From Cymodocea nodosa (Eukaryota > Streptophyta > Magnoliopsida > Alismatales > Cymodoceaceae), in NCBI GenBank assembly GCA_036874045.1, contig CM072337.1, forward strand, positions 25,394,001 to 25,458,000: a DNA stretch of 64,000 nt, given 5' to 3'. The translations under genes were made by a program, and so were the position numbers. The notes beneath the pieces were generated by a model that was given only the letters and a program-made list of their open reading frames with translations, had not been told where the DNA came from and made no database searches. Below are positions 24,701-38,200 of the stretch, piece by piece. How positions within the stretch are numbered: position 1 is the first letter of the stretch; each line of letters begins with the position of its first letter.

Positions 24701-26248
24701 ATCAGTACCTAAAAAATGACGACTTCATGATTAAATCTATATGAAAGCAATTTATTATATATTATTTAAAGATTTTTCCGGTTTTGCTGTTTCATAGGAG
24801 AAAATAGGGTACTAAAAATTAGAAAGATTTACTTTTTGCGTAGTATGTTATTGTTCTAACAGTTGATAAGAATATATAAAAAACATTAAAAAATTTAATA
24901 TTACTTCATATATCAAAAAAATACTTGAACATGAGTTCAGTATTCACAGTCTGTCTTTAACAGAATAATAGTTTCACGATTCAAGAGAACAAATTGAAAC
25001 CATCAGGAAAATTTTTCTAATGGCGGGCTGTGGAACATTTATGATGTAATAGATGGAAATGCTGAGATGCCAAGTATATGTCTAAGGGAGCAAAATGCAA
25101 CGATTGGATGTCTGCTGTACAAAAATTCTCAAATAAATCTTACAAGTATTTTTCCAATCATAAATATAAAGTTGATAAAATTATAATCTTTAGGCTAATA
25201 TCAACTGAGGAAGTGAAATACATACAGTATCTCCACCAACCCACTTATTTCGACCATCTGAACTTAGAATTCCTGCCATTTCAAATGCAAGTTTTGCTTG
25301 TTCAAGATCTCCATGCAAGTCGCCAACTGCAGGAATAAATTATTTTCTGTTAATACATTAAATATGAAAAAATAGCTTATTGTCTTTAATAATTAAGAAA
25401 AAATACAGGCAATATTACTAAAAAAAATCCAAAATTCAACATTCGAAACTAAAAATTGAATGCAAATTATCTGTCAAATATGTTAAGTAAGATCCTAAAT
25501 TTTTTATCTATTTTACAGAATATAGCAATAACAATAGTCGATACCTTAATCTCATTATGTCAGATTGGTTACGTGAATCCGTTCTATGTATTTTGCGGAA
25601 TGAGTACATAAATTCAATAACAAAGATGAGACAGTGATGATTTTTTTTTATGATGCCTCAGCACTCAATTGTTTCATAAAAGTAGCCTTAAGGTACAATA
25701 AATGAATATTACCATTAATGGACGACGTAGTTGATCTTCCACTCTACATTGAGGAAAGGTGAGCTAGGTTTGAATCTAAACAAAAATATCACCATTACCA
25801 AAAGTTACATGCCAATATTGGCAGCGTCCTAGAACTTCATTTTGTTAGGATTCAACGTCAGAAAGAAAATCTCTTGAAGAAAAAATATATATATATATAT
25901 TACTTGTTAATTACATATATACCGTCATAATACAAAAATTCACTTTTTAAACTCCATTTTTATCCAATAAACTACAAACTACAAAATCCCGACACTTTGT
26001 AATTTTTATAAGCTATCAAAAAATTCTTCCCAAGAACTGTCCAGAATCGTTCAAACAAATCGGGCCTAGGTTGAAAGAAACTTACCGGCAACGATTCGTC
26101 TGCCAGGGGCCGACACAAAGGTCGGAGGTTTGCCGGAGACAACTATTGGTTTGAAGGCATCGGCGAGAGGAAAAGAGCTTTCTGATAGTCTTCGGGGTTG
26201 AGATGGTGGGAGGGGAACGGAGCTGAGGGAGAGCGACGGAGCCACCAT
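21795..26248 (-). CDS. SLP1: Chloroplast Shewanella-like protein phosphatase 1
   Basis: Nine exons: 26248..26086, 25326..25226, 24708..24595, 24262..24050, 23220..23085, 22721..22537, 22454..22366, 22284..22215, 21878..21795; 1,155 nt, 384 residues, close to the Arabidopsis SLP1 length. It is a bacterial-like PPP-family metallophosphatase. Motifs in order: GDLHGD (56-61), GDVLDRG (94-100), SGNHE (128-132), CHGG (234-237) and VVGHTP (322-327), which carry the metal and phosphate ligands. Residues 1-50 (MVAPSLSLSS, P/S-rich) fit a transit peptide. The last exon (ALEIIGNNARVL to TDYF-stop) is short but matches the family's C-terminal LEI..ARV pattern. The end of exon 6 is uncertain: the GT donor used adds ESNFHVQ after YQIRQ, which relatives seem to lack. 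The natural substrate in plants is not known to me. Confidence 0.93.
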
Positions 26249-29240
26249 GTTTACTGCCCTTGCTCTGTCTGAGGTCTGTTATTCCTCGTCGCTTTCCACC
26301 ACCTTCCATGTTTCTTTCTTTCCTTCGTATGCCTTTCTTGGTTCCTGAATGGTTTGCACGTAACCTTCTCAGCCAACCGTTCCAGATAACCCAACTGTAA
26401 GATGAGGACCATTACTTCACATATTCCTTCTTCAAATTGTTAACAAGATTTGAATCTGAAATTGCATTTCTAATCAATTCGGCATCCTTCGTTACTTTCA
26501 CAATTCTTCATCATCCAAGCCCTTAATTTGTGAACTAATAAAGCAAGTAATGTATTATTTATATCGTTAAAAAAACCTGTAGATTAAACTAACACGTACG
26601 TTAAAAAAATTCTTTATATACACGTTCATCTTCATTATCTATCTATATATTAAAAAAAGGATCGAATTATATTTTAAGTGATTTTCTGGTACGAATGATT
26701 TACAAGATATCTTAAATTTTATTCAATTATCATTCTACTACCTTGGACCATCTTTTTGTATGGCTTAATATAACTTGAGTCGCATTTGGAATCAATTTTA
26801 GAAACATTGAATTTTATTTTGTCAGGAAAATCATTCTCAAGCATTAATGAAATGGTAAATTTTAAAAAGAATCCAGAAAATGGTTGCATACATCAATTTG
26901 TTCGACTTCGTCGTTTGAATTGAAATTTTTCATGACAGGGAACAGTTAGTTGTTCGACCTCTTTTCCCATCCTTCACCTTTCGGGCCATCTCTCCCACGT
27001 TCTCGTTATTTTTTAATTCTACGATACAACGTAGAATTCTAACAAAAGGTTCTCAAACTTAATGAAATTCTACAATAAAAACGTAATTCTAAGATACGAC
27101 GTCGAATCAAGACTCGACACTACTATTGCCTGGTTTTACGTAGAGGGTTTTTTTTTATTAAAAAAAAGAAAAACAAAGACGTTTGAAACATAGAGTTGTT
27201 ATCTACCTCGTTACCAAAAAAAACATGATTTCTTTGCGTTCTAATAAAGAAGTATACTTTCAAAAAATTGCAAGAAACTTATTTTTAATTTTTTTAGTAT
27301 TGTTTTAAAAATTTCACCCTCTGTGCTGACTACCGTAGTCTCCCTCACTTGTGTCATGACCTCAATGATGCCCGTCATGCAAGCATATTTTTGCGGAGAT
27401 CCTGGAAAGGATGAAATCAACTACCTCATCATAAATAATAATATTCATATTTAATATTATAAAGAAAGATTGCAGGAGACAAGTACCTTGTGAAGCTTCG
27501 ACGATGGGTCCATAGCTATGTTCTTTTTAATTTAATCAAGCAAACTTTTAGAAAAAATAAATGGAGTGCTTTTTCCAAAAATGGTAGTTAATTAAATAGA
27601 AATCCGACTGAGATGACCACTGCTAGGCAACAAAGTTCAATTGTCTAATAACCACAAAACAAAATAGATCAAGGCTACAGATGCACATGATCGAAAAAAC
27701 AGTCATAACACAAAATAGATCAAGCTTCATTTGTATCTTCAACACCAGAGTCCAACAAGTTATCTCCAAAGTGCTGGTAGTGCCCACATTCCGACTTAAA
27801 TTCCATTCATTTTGCATTATGCCTTGTAACTCCATCGAGTAGCAATGTCTCCACGTTTAGGATCTGAATGTTCAAGCTAAGAAAGAGTTAAAGACAATAT
27901 AGCATTGAATATTAAGCCAGTATTCCTTTTTCTTTCCTAAATATAATATTATTCCTGCTTCTCCATAATGTCCAAAACAGAAACATACAGTCGACTATAA
28001 TCAATGTCAGTTAAAATTTTTTACCAAAAGCTAACGGAACTAAAAGATGGTAGCTCAAAGAGAGTTAATTAAAAATAAATAGTTTTTAAATAGGTGGATT
28101 GACGTGAATTAAGATTTGAGCAAGGTATTGAGCTATTAGCACTAATTGACTCATTTCTACATGAACTACGTAGTGCATTACACAGATCTTGTGATATCTT
28201 ATTCCAACTAGGGGTGAAACAGAGCTTAATTTTCCAACAGGTCAAAAAGGAAAAACTAACTTTCACAATTGAAAGTCACACCAATACGAACAAGTCAGAC
28301 AGAAAGTTGGATCCAAATCGCGCTTTCCAGTCCGAGACTACGGTATGATCTGAATCAACACCTACAGAAGTCTGGACTCATCGATTTCAGCTAATAGAAC
28401 AAGGGTGGAAAAAGGATAAGATGTCCGAGATTTAACAATATCGCATAATATTAATTTATTTGGATGATGCTGATTGTAATTTTTCCTTTTCGGTTATTCA
28501 TAGCAGAACAGAAAACAAAATTCTATACCAATTTATTTAACAGAAATTTGCACCTATAGGTGCCTATAGAATTTTTTCGTGTATCCATTAAATAATTTTA
28601 CTTATTTTTTAAAATGAATATATAAATAATTAAGCTAAATAAAATTTTAATCCACTATGAATTAAAATTTGAACCGATTTGAGTTATATTCCAGAAGATT
28701 TTTTGATCTAAAAATCAATTAGTACTTCATATTTTAAGGTAGTAATAATCACATTTTGAAATGATATTAGGCATGAGGATACATCGTACAAGAGACGAAA
28801 AATAACAAGCATTCCATAGAAAAATGGTAAGATATGCAACATACCTTGATAAAAAAAACTCCTAGAAAGATGTACAATCAGTTGTTCTGTAGGCCACCAC
28901 ATTTACTCTCAATCTGACATGAATTTGTATTTAACTCGTATGAAAATCATCAAGATTGTGAAACTTGAGATACCAATATTCTTCTGCTCCAAAAAGTGAC
29001 AAGATTTTCATATTTACAATAAATGAATGGATAACCCAACTGTGGCATTCCATAATAGATGAAATAGTTCAACGACAAAATTGGATTACAAGATATATAA
29101 TTGGAATAGCTTGATAATGTGCCTGTGTATTGACCACTCATTATAGTCATAAACAATAAGAACCAGTAAGGTGGATTCTTTAAAAGCTTCGATAATATTA
29201 TCTATTAACTTGTTAAGGTTATGGTGAAAGTTTCCCTACT
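26249..29240. other. Region between SLP1 start and BRCA2 stop
   Basis: It holds the SLP1 promoter side (26249-26700) and the BRCA2 3' side. It is AT-rich with poly-T/poly-A runs. One minus-strand stretch near 27817-27880 looks like a short terminal exon: a pyrimidine-rich tract and tag acceptor, then a reading ending DPKRGDIATRWSYKA-stop. I do not recognise this peptide and found no upstream exons, so it is not called as a gene. Confidence 0.5.
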
Positions 29241-32200
29241 TTAACTTCCACATTTACCAATGATAGATAAGATCCTCTCCTTGAGCTTCTGAATGGCCTA
29301 CAGTAAGTTATTTAGATCACATTTAGATGAATGAAACATGAATTCCAATAAAGTAAGGCCCACAATTTATAGCATTTCAGAAAATCCTTTTTCCTACCTG
29401 GGATGATCTCTTTGACCATTTTTTGGCAGCATCGGCGGATTCCTTCAGATGTGAAGTGACAGGAAGACTATGGTGAAGGACATAAGCAGAGTTTTCAGTC
29501 GCCTCGGCCACCCAAATGTGATTAGTTTGGTCACAAGGTCTCTTAACGAGGTTGAAGAAACAAACCTGCATTAGATGCATAGAACCTGCAATTTATCGCT
29601 TTTGACTGACAATTAGATGCTGACAAAAAAAATAAAATCCCCAGAACAATGTATTGTTTACATTAAGATGAATTGTTGAATAAATGACTACAAGCATGAC
29701 TTTTCAAAAGAAGATAATCATGTTCTAAGGTTTTCAACGTTAATATTGTGTCAGACTTCCATGGAAACGTTGAATATTACAAATTTTGGTATGAAAATTT
29801 AAGACAAGCTAGAGTATCAATAATACATACCCAAAAAATTTATTTTAATTTTTGAACATTTATTACAATAGAAACTCCATGCATTATATTTATGAGTTGG
29901 ACTACAAACAGGAGTAATAATATTAGATAAATACTTAAAAATATATTTAACAACCTTCAAGTCCAACCTAATACCAAGTGGTGTCCTGACATTTCATGGA
30001 CGGGCCATCAACCTTTGCAAAGTCTGGTCATGGTTCTCACGTAAAGGCATGTAAAGTACGCACCATCCATACCAATATCATGTCGAGATTTCCCAACCGA
30101 CACGTCGCTAACGTTTCCCAAAAGTGACATGTGTCACTAACATTTAAGCAACACAAAAGTTTAAAACATTGCGTTCTTCACACCTTTGAAATGAAACAAA
30201 TGCTCCACTTTCATCCGCAATTGCAATAAAGGGGAAAATTTTGAAGATTTGGCATCAAATAGAATTTCCTTAAAATAAGATCAAAATCCAGTTGTCTTTT
30301 ATTCATGAAAGATAAGAGACTCACGATGGATCCAGACAAAGCATGACTTATTTGAGCAGATGGATCATTCTCAGCGTAGGGTATCCAGAAGTTTATTGCA
30401 AGCAAATCATGACAATTTTCATGTTCTGATCCAGAATCTGCTACTGATCCATCACTTGCAAATATCCATTGTTTCTTTCGATGACCAGAAACATAAACTT
30501 CCCCAACATGCAGAACCACCAGAGCAATATCAAATTCACTGGAATCAGCAACATTTATGTGTTTAGTTTATCAGTTCAGGAAGCATGAAGAAGAAACAAG
30601 ATAAGTTGGCTTTAACCATTGGAATCTAGTTAATCGTAAGCCAAGAAATGATGATTTATATGTACTAATCCTATGCAGATTTGCAGATGGGGGCAATAGC
30701 TCAATGAGTAGACTTTCACTAGAAGCAACAGGATAAGAACTTCTAACATGTGTTATTTGTGAATTATAGTTGCTCATGGCTTATGATACTCAAATTTGAA
30801 AGACCAGCATGAATAGAATGCATTAATGATACAAGTAGACTTGGTCAGATAAGGATTTAAATAGCCTCTAACTGGACAACATATTGGGATTTAAACAAGG
30901 ATAAGAATTGACTACAAAAAAAATTCAATGAGTGGAAAAACAATCTAGTTTCATTGTTCTAAAAACAGAAATTAAATGTATCTCAACATAATCTATTTTA
31001 TTGAAACAGCCACTAGATTTTTTTGTTCGATCTGCATAATGTCCGTTTTCAACTTTTTTGAAACATTGTCTACTTTTAACTATAATGAGAAGAAAAAACT
31101 GTCACAAAGAACATACCTAACTAAAGGAAAATTCCCAATATTTAAAGGGCTTACTGGGATGAAAATTAGAAGGGCAGAGAAGAATACCTTGCTAAAGGAA
31201 ACTCTCCAATGTACAAAAGGCTGGCCGGCTTACGGGGACTGAAAAAAGGCCTGAAGAAAAAAGAAGAAGTTAATTCTGCATTTCACTTGTAGTCCCATTG
31301 ATAGAGGATAGTAATTACTGAAACTTTTCTGTTGATGAAACATGATTCCATGTGGTACCACGCCCTCTAGCTTGTAAATAAATAAGATCAGAGCCAGTGG
31401 TCAGTGGTACAAGGCCTGAAACAGAGTATATTTGTCCTTCCACAAGGTCAGATTTCTGCAATAAAGCATATAAGCAAATACATTAGATACACACTGATTT
31501 TCAAATGAGAACGAAGTGGTGGTGGATTATAAAGGGCATCAAACATTGCAAATTGTAGTAGAAGGAAATGACACGAGACATACCAACTTCTCAGTTGGAT
31601 TCCAGATTGTGATTAATCCCTCCCTACGTCGGCACTTTCTGGTTTGACCTTTACAAGTTAGTCCTACCACTCTTACTCTTATAAAAGGAGTAACCTCCCT
31701 TGCACCAAGTCCAGCATCTTTTATGGCCCTTTCTATCTTCTTCTCTAAGTCAGACTGCCTAACAGCCTAAAAGAACAAAGTTGAGATTAAAAATATTCAC
31801 ATAACTTGCTTTCCAAATTTACAGAGTATTTTCCAAGTGCACACCGCCTGTTTTGCCTGATAAGCTGAAAAGGACAACAGTTGCTCTGCACTCATGTCTG
31901 CCATCAAAACCTCAGGCTCCACAGAATTCTGAAGGATTTTAAAGATTTTAGCTCCCTCTTCACTATCAGTATCTTCAAAAGAAAAATCCTGTTGCTCCAG
32001 CATGATGTCCTCAGCGATTCTAGCATGTCTGATAACGTACAATTATATTAAGATTAGTTTTAACAAAGTATACACAATTATTAAGAATATTAGGTTCAAC
32101 AAAAAAATTTGAATCCCTATTAGCTGGCATACATTTAAATGCCTCATTTTTATCGCTAAGGATCTGTTCAGATCTTCATTTTTTGTGCATTTTTGGACAA

Positions 32201-35200
32201 ATTCAAAGAAAACAGTTGATCGAAAACAAATGCCAATGGGGGACATGGCACTTTTGAAAAACGCATTTCGTCCAGTGGAAGCGAACTAAAAATGCAGATG
32301 CAAATAATCCACACTTACCCAGCATTAACAAAAATGCTCTGAAAATTTCCAACTTTACCCTCTATTTCCAAGAACAATTCCAAGCAAATCATGTTTAATT
32401 TGCCAAATGTGCCATTTACAACTTATGAAAAATCACTGATTTTAGAACACAAGCCCTACTCGTACAAGAAAATTTTTTAGAATAAATACACGCAATGATG
32501 AAAATGATTGAGAATGAATTGACCCAAAAGAGAAGCATCTGCATTGGGTAGTCAAATAAATACTATGCACAACTAGAGAGAGTATTAAATTTCTATAATA
32601 CACTTCATACATATATTTTAACATAGATTTGATTAAATTTCTTTGAACATATATATTCTTAAGCAAGTCCAACAGAAGTAGATTATTATTTCTCCACCAG
32701 TGTACTAGTTAACAGAATAGATACGTACGACATTAATTATTTACTTGTAATTTAATAAGGCAAACTTCACCTATGGAGGTTAACCCCTCCCCTTTACAAC
32801 TAATCTCAAGTCTAAATAAATAAAGGTTAAAATTAGATAGTCAAAAACTTGTCAACCTTCATAAACATTAATCCTAAAGTTAATTCGTTGGAGTATACCC
32901 TCTTAGCAACGTGTTGCATCAAACGTTAAGTGTGCAAAGAAACAAGAGAGACGCATTACACACCCTAAAGTGTAATGTTCTTATGTTAATGACTCTACAT
33001 TGATGTCCAATAAACAACGATTCTCACAATGTAATAAACAGGAATGAATAAAAAAGTTAATCTAAAAAACCCAAAATTAAGCCAACAATTTAAGATATAG
33101 AAACCTTAACTTGCAAGAGTATGGAATTAGTGAGAATAATGATAAGACGGAAAATTAACATATTATGTTTATAAGAAATTAACAGGTGGAAGAAAAATCA
33201 ACTTAATTTAGAATAATGACTTTAAATTATGGTATGCTTAAAAAGATATCATAAGAATGAAATTTAAAATTCTTGTCTAAATTTAATTCTGTGACATAAT
33301 ATTTCTCACTGTACTAAGTATTGACTTTGTAGATGATATGCACAAATAGCATGAATGAGTACTTTTGACAACTCACACCCATTAGCATGTTTTATGTATC
33401 ATCATGGGGAAGAAATCTCTTGACAACACCTTAACCAACATGATAATGATTTTAAACTACCAAGGCACTTAGTGAGCATACCATCTACAAGGTTAGCACT
33501 TATTCATTATTTTTCAGAATTATTCTTTTTGAACACATTCATTATTCTTAAGGTTTTCTCCATAAACTTGAATATGAATATTGATATTGATCATATGCAG
33601 TACTTTAATTGTAAAAAAAACCCAGAAATTAAAAGATTCTATATGTGTATTAAATCTTATATTATCTTATCCTAAAGTTTCAAATCAAAATTTTGAGTAT
33701 TTTGCAATTTTATACCATCTCTACCAAAATTTTCACCAATACTTAATACATCTTATCCTAAAGTTTCAAATCAAAACTGTGTAGTTTGTAGGTAAAAGAA
33801 GCTATAAAAAATGAAATGTGGGAAAACTATTGGACTAGATGGTATTCCTGTTGAAGTATGTTAATGCACGGATAAGGTAAGAATTAAGTGATTAAATTAA
33901 GCTTTTTAATATAATTTTAAAGAAAAGAAGATGCCAAATGAATGGAGAAAGAATTCTTTAATACCTATATTTAAGAATAAGGGAGAAATACAAAATTATA
34001 ATAATTATCATAGTATTAAATTAATAAGTTATACCATGGAAAAGGGTGATTAAGGAAAGACAAGGGCAGGTAACTAAAATCGCAAAAAATCAATTTAAGT
34101 TTATGCAGAATACATCAACAATGAAGATATTCATTTACATAAACAACTAATAGAAAATTCTAGAGTTACAAAAAGGGAATCTTTATATAGTTTTCATTGA
34201 TTTAGAAAAAACTTATGATATAGTACTTGAAAACCCATTGTAGTAGCTACTAGAGAAAAAAAAGAAAAGAGTACATATAAAATATATTGATATCACATGC
34301 AATGAAAGAGCAGTTATTAATATTAAAACTATAAGAAAAGAAACTAGAAAATTTCTAATAAACATAAGTTTACAACAAAGGTCCTCTCTACATGTATATT
34401 TGTTTGCCTTAGCTTTGGATCAAATAACTAAGAAAGTTCATGAAATACCCTAGTGTATGTCATTTGCTAATGAAATAATTGTGATTGACAAAAATAAGGC
34501 AAGAATTAGTTCTAAATTAGAATTATGAAGAGATACTTCATAGTCCAAATGATTTAAATTAAGTCAAAAACTAAATATATAGTGTAGATATAACAAAAAT
34601 AAGAATAATGAGAAAAGAGTACAATTAAATAGCTATGAGATTCATAAAAATAAGATTTTTAAATACTTAAGAACTATAATAAGTAGTAATAGAGAATGTT
34701 ATTTATAGAATTAAAGTAGGATGGATGAAGCAGAAAATTGCTTTTAAATAATTATTTGATAGGAGAATGCCCTTAAAATTAAATGGAAATTTTTTTAAAA
34801 CTGCTATTCACTTAGATTTTATTTTTACCATTTTCAAAAAATATCCATTATTCCCCATTTTTAAAAAAAATTAAAATTTGAATTTATATAATGTTCATTT
34901 TCGTTTATACAACAGTGAGAAATAACATTCAAAGTGGCAACCAAACGTCCAAAGAAAAACAACATAATTATCATCTTCATAAATGCATGAGTTTTCTTTT
35001 CAGAAAACATAAATGCATGAGTTGGTTTACCAATTTTTACAAGTGTAGATAAACCACCTTTGGTGATAAAGCTGGCTTATCTTGCTTTCCAGCCTTTCTG
35101 TCCGCACAATTGAGCCACCATCATGGAACCTGAAATCAAAAAAGTCTTTGATATAGAACAAAAACAAAGTCTTTGATTATAGACAGGGTTTGGAATCCAA

Positions 35201-38200
35201 CCTCTCTTTGTAAAGAATGGGATATATGCGTGAAACTCCAACTATTGTTCTTGGAACAGGACCACCTCCACCCTTAATGCAATTAAAGGACAGTGGTGCA
35301 CCAGGTTTTTTGCCTGTAAACAAGATATTCATGCTAAAGCTAGATGAGTGAAATATAACAGAAACCATGTGAAAAATGCTTCACAGAAAAGTGCATACAA
35401 AATCCCATTTTATCAGCCCAATGAGCCCTGTATGTCCCATTTATGTTTATCAGCATATTTACTGTTTTAGATGCCTGAAAATGTAAATAGTAGAATAAAA
35501 AAAATCAGAACCAAGAAATCCCATGTACAGCTTTAATTTGGAAAACAAGAGCAAAGGATAATGACCTCAAAGGGTGAAACAGGTCCAACCCAACCACGTA
35601 AACCAGCCCCCCAAATCTGGGAATGTGAAATCATACAGACAAATTATTCCTATTTATAACAGTTTTATTGATAAATAGCACTCATGACAAAGCAGATTGT
35701 ACCCGAAGCTTCTGTCCAATGAACAGCTTTCCAGTATGTAAGTGCTTTGAGAGACCCTCATCTAGAATAGCATTTAATGAATACCTGTATTATTTTCAGA
35801 AAAGGTTTCTCTGACCTTAAGAAATATCTGAAAAATAAGTACGCAACAAGCAAATGGGAAATCTATACCATCCATCAGTCAGTTCAACTTTGGCAACATT
35901 AATACCCGTTTCATCAGAGTTATTCTCTGCAGATTTTGATGTAGTAGTTTTATCACCCATTATGATGGCTGAGATGCACAGAACAACCAGAGAAGCAGGT
36001 GATGCATCACCATCAAGTATTTTCCTCAGAGCAGACTTATGACCGTAATTTACCTCTCTTTCATACCTAAGGAAATGGCAGAGTCATTCATCAGGACAAA
36101 CAGTCAACATTTTTTTGAAGGGAAAATAGGGTGATTCTCATAAAGATTAATAAGATTAACAACCATAACAATTCATATTTGTTAAAGTCATATTACTAGT
36201 ATACATTATGTACATGGGTCTCTTTTCACTTTTCCTTCACATGGTATCAAAGCAAAAGAAAGAGATCTAGAGTATCTAACACCAACCCACCCCACCAGAC
36301 AGCTGCTGGTTCCACCCTGCCGCTGGCAAAAACTCACCATTTTTCTCCCTTCTCCACCCTCCAACCCAGTGACAGGGATTGTACTCGTTCCAGCTTTATT
36401 TGGTTTCCAGGATGGCTGCAAATGATTTGTTTGTGAAGAACTTGGATGGTACATTAGAGAAACTTAATAACAATAACCATTTGTTGTGAGCAAAGCTTCA
36501 AGTCTTTCTACTTGCTCATTGGAAGCAACACCATATCACTAAACCTCCACCAAATGCAAAAGGCTTCACGTATAAGAATGTGTGTGTTAAGTCTAAGATA
36601 ATCAATAGTATTGAACCATTCATTACACACAATGTTATGCTTCTCAAGCTAGCTAAGAAAATATGGGACAACTTGATCATGAGAACATTACACATGTATT
36701 CGAGATTTATAAACAGATTTCGTCAGATAGGGAGATCAATTAGTTTAAGGTTGCTTTACTAACTTTCATGCATTACTTGATGAGCTAGACATTCATCAGA
36801 CTGTCACTATCAATATTGCTACACTTCATTGATATAGAGGAGTTAATTATGACTGCCTACCCTACATAGTCTGAATCCTGATATCTCAACTCCAATTCAA
36901 GCTTAGATACATGCTAGTGACACCATTCCTAATCTCTACACCACCTTCTCCAAGGTGCTACAAATATTCTCTCCTACTACTGCCTTGATTGGTGATCGAT
37001 CTGATAAGGTCAATATCCAGGGTCACCACCAAATGATCCCAAGATTGACACCTTACTCTAATACCAATTGAAAGAAATCAAAACTTCACTAAAAGAGAGG
37101 TAAATAGTGAAGATTAAAAGAAGTTTTATTAAAATTTGAAATTGTCTTTCAATAATTATGGTAATTCTAATTTCAAATAAAATCTTTGTGAAAACAACTT
37201 GTTGAGATTTAAAACGTGAAATAAAAGCCAACAAAAAAGCAGAATTGAAGTTGAAGACACAAAATCAGATTAATGCAAGCAAATCACAAAAGACACAAGA
37301 ATTTTAGGTAATGCACCAAATAACTATGTCCACCCCCAAGCAATCCATTTAAGCCTACACTATAATCACTCGGTGGTTTACAGGTTTACACCAAAACCTT
37401 TGTATACAAGGTTAATCAACCTTCAAGTGTTTTATTGAGAAATCTCCTCTATCCACCAAGTGAAAATCACTCCTCACGCCTAAGGAGTCCTCCACAAATC
37501 CTTGGAGACCTAACCACAACTTGGTGAATAAGGTTTTCAATCAAAAATAGAACTTACAAGAAGAATTTTCAATGAACACTAAATGCTTAAGAGGAAATCT
37601 TGCTGAAATAATTGATCTTACTTGAAGACTTTCAAATCCCTTAAAAAATGATTGAAAAAAAAGGTGGAGTTGAGCCTTGGCACAGGCTTCTATTGAAGTA
37701 TTTAGTTCTACCTAGTTTACTCTACTTGTTCTCACTTTCGTCTCTGCATCAATAGTCACCCTATATTCAAATGAGTATGTTGCACTTCCTCAACTGAAGG
37801 AACATCAAGAATACACCACTGCAATCCATGCCACAACATATTCTTCAAATGCTACTACTTTGTTGGCTTGTAAGGGTAATTCTTGGATAATTGACTTAGG
37901 TGTCTCTTCCCACATATTAGGTATACAAGACTTCTTTGCTCAACTTACTTATTTGATATTACCTTTGTGTCTACTGCTAATGGTTGTACCTATCCTATTT
38001 CTAGCAAAAGGGTAGTTCAAGCTTTTTCACAACTTACACTTGACTTGGAGTGTACCAATTGGTTTGAGACAAGATACTACGAAGACTTGCATCTTTGGCT
38101 TGTACATCCAAGCCTTTTATTTTATAGCACATGCAACTTGATTACTTGTCCCATAAGTTGTAACAAGCTCTCCCTTAGGTATTGATTTTACCATTTGACT

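Noticed and set aside
30360..30566. 68-codon plus-strand frame
   Set aside because: Antisense to BRCA2 exon 20, which encodes the conserved OB3 region.
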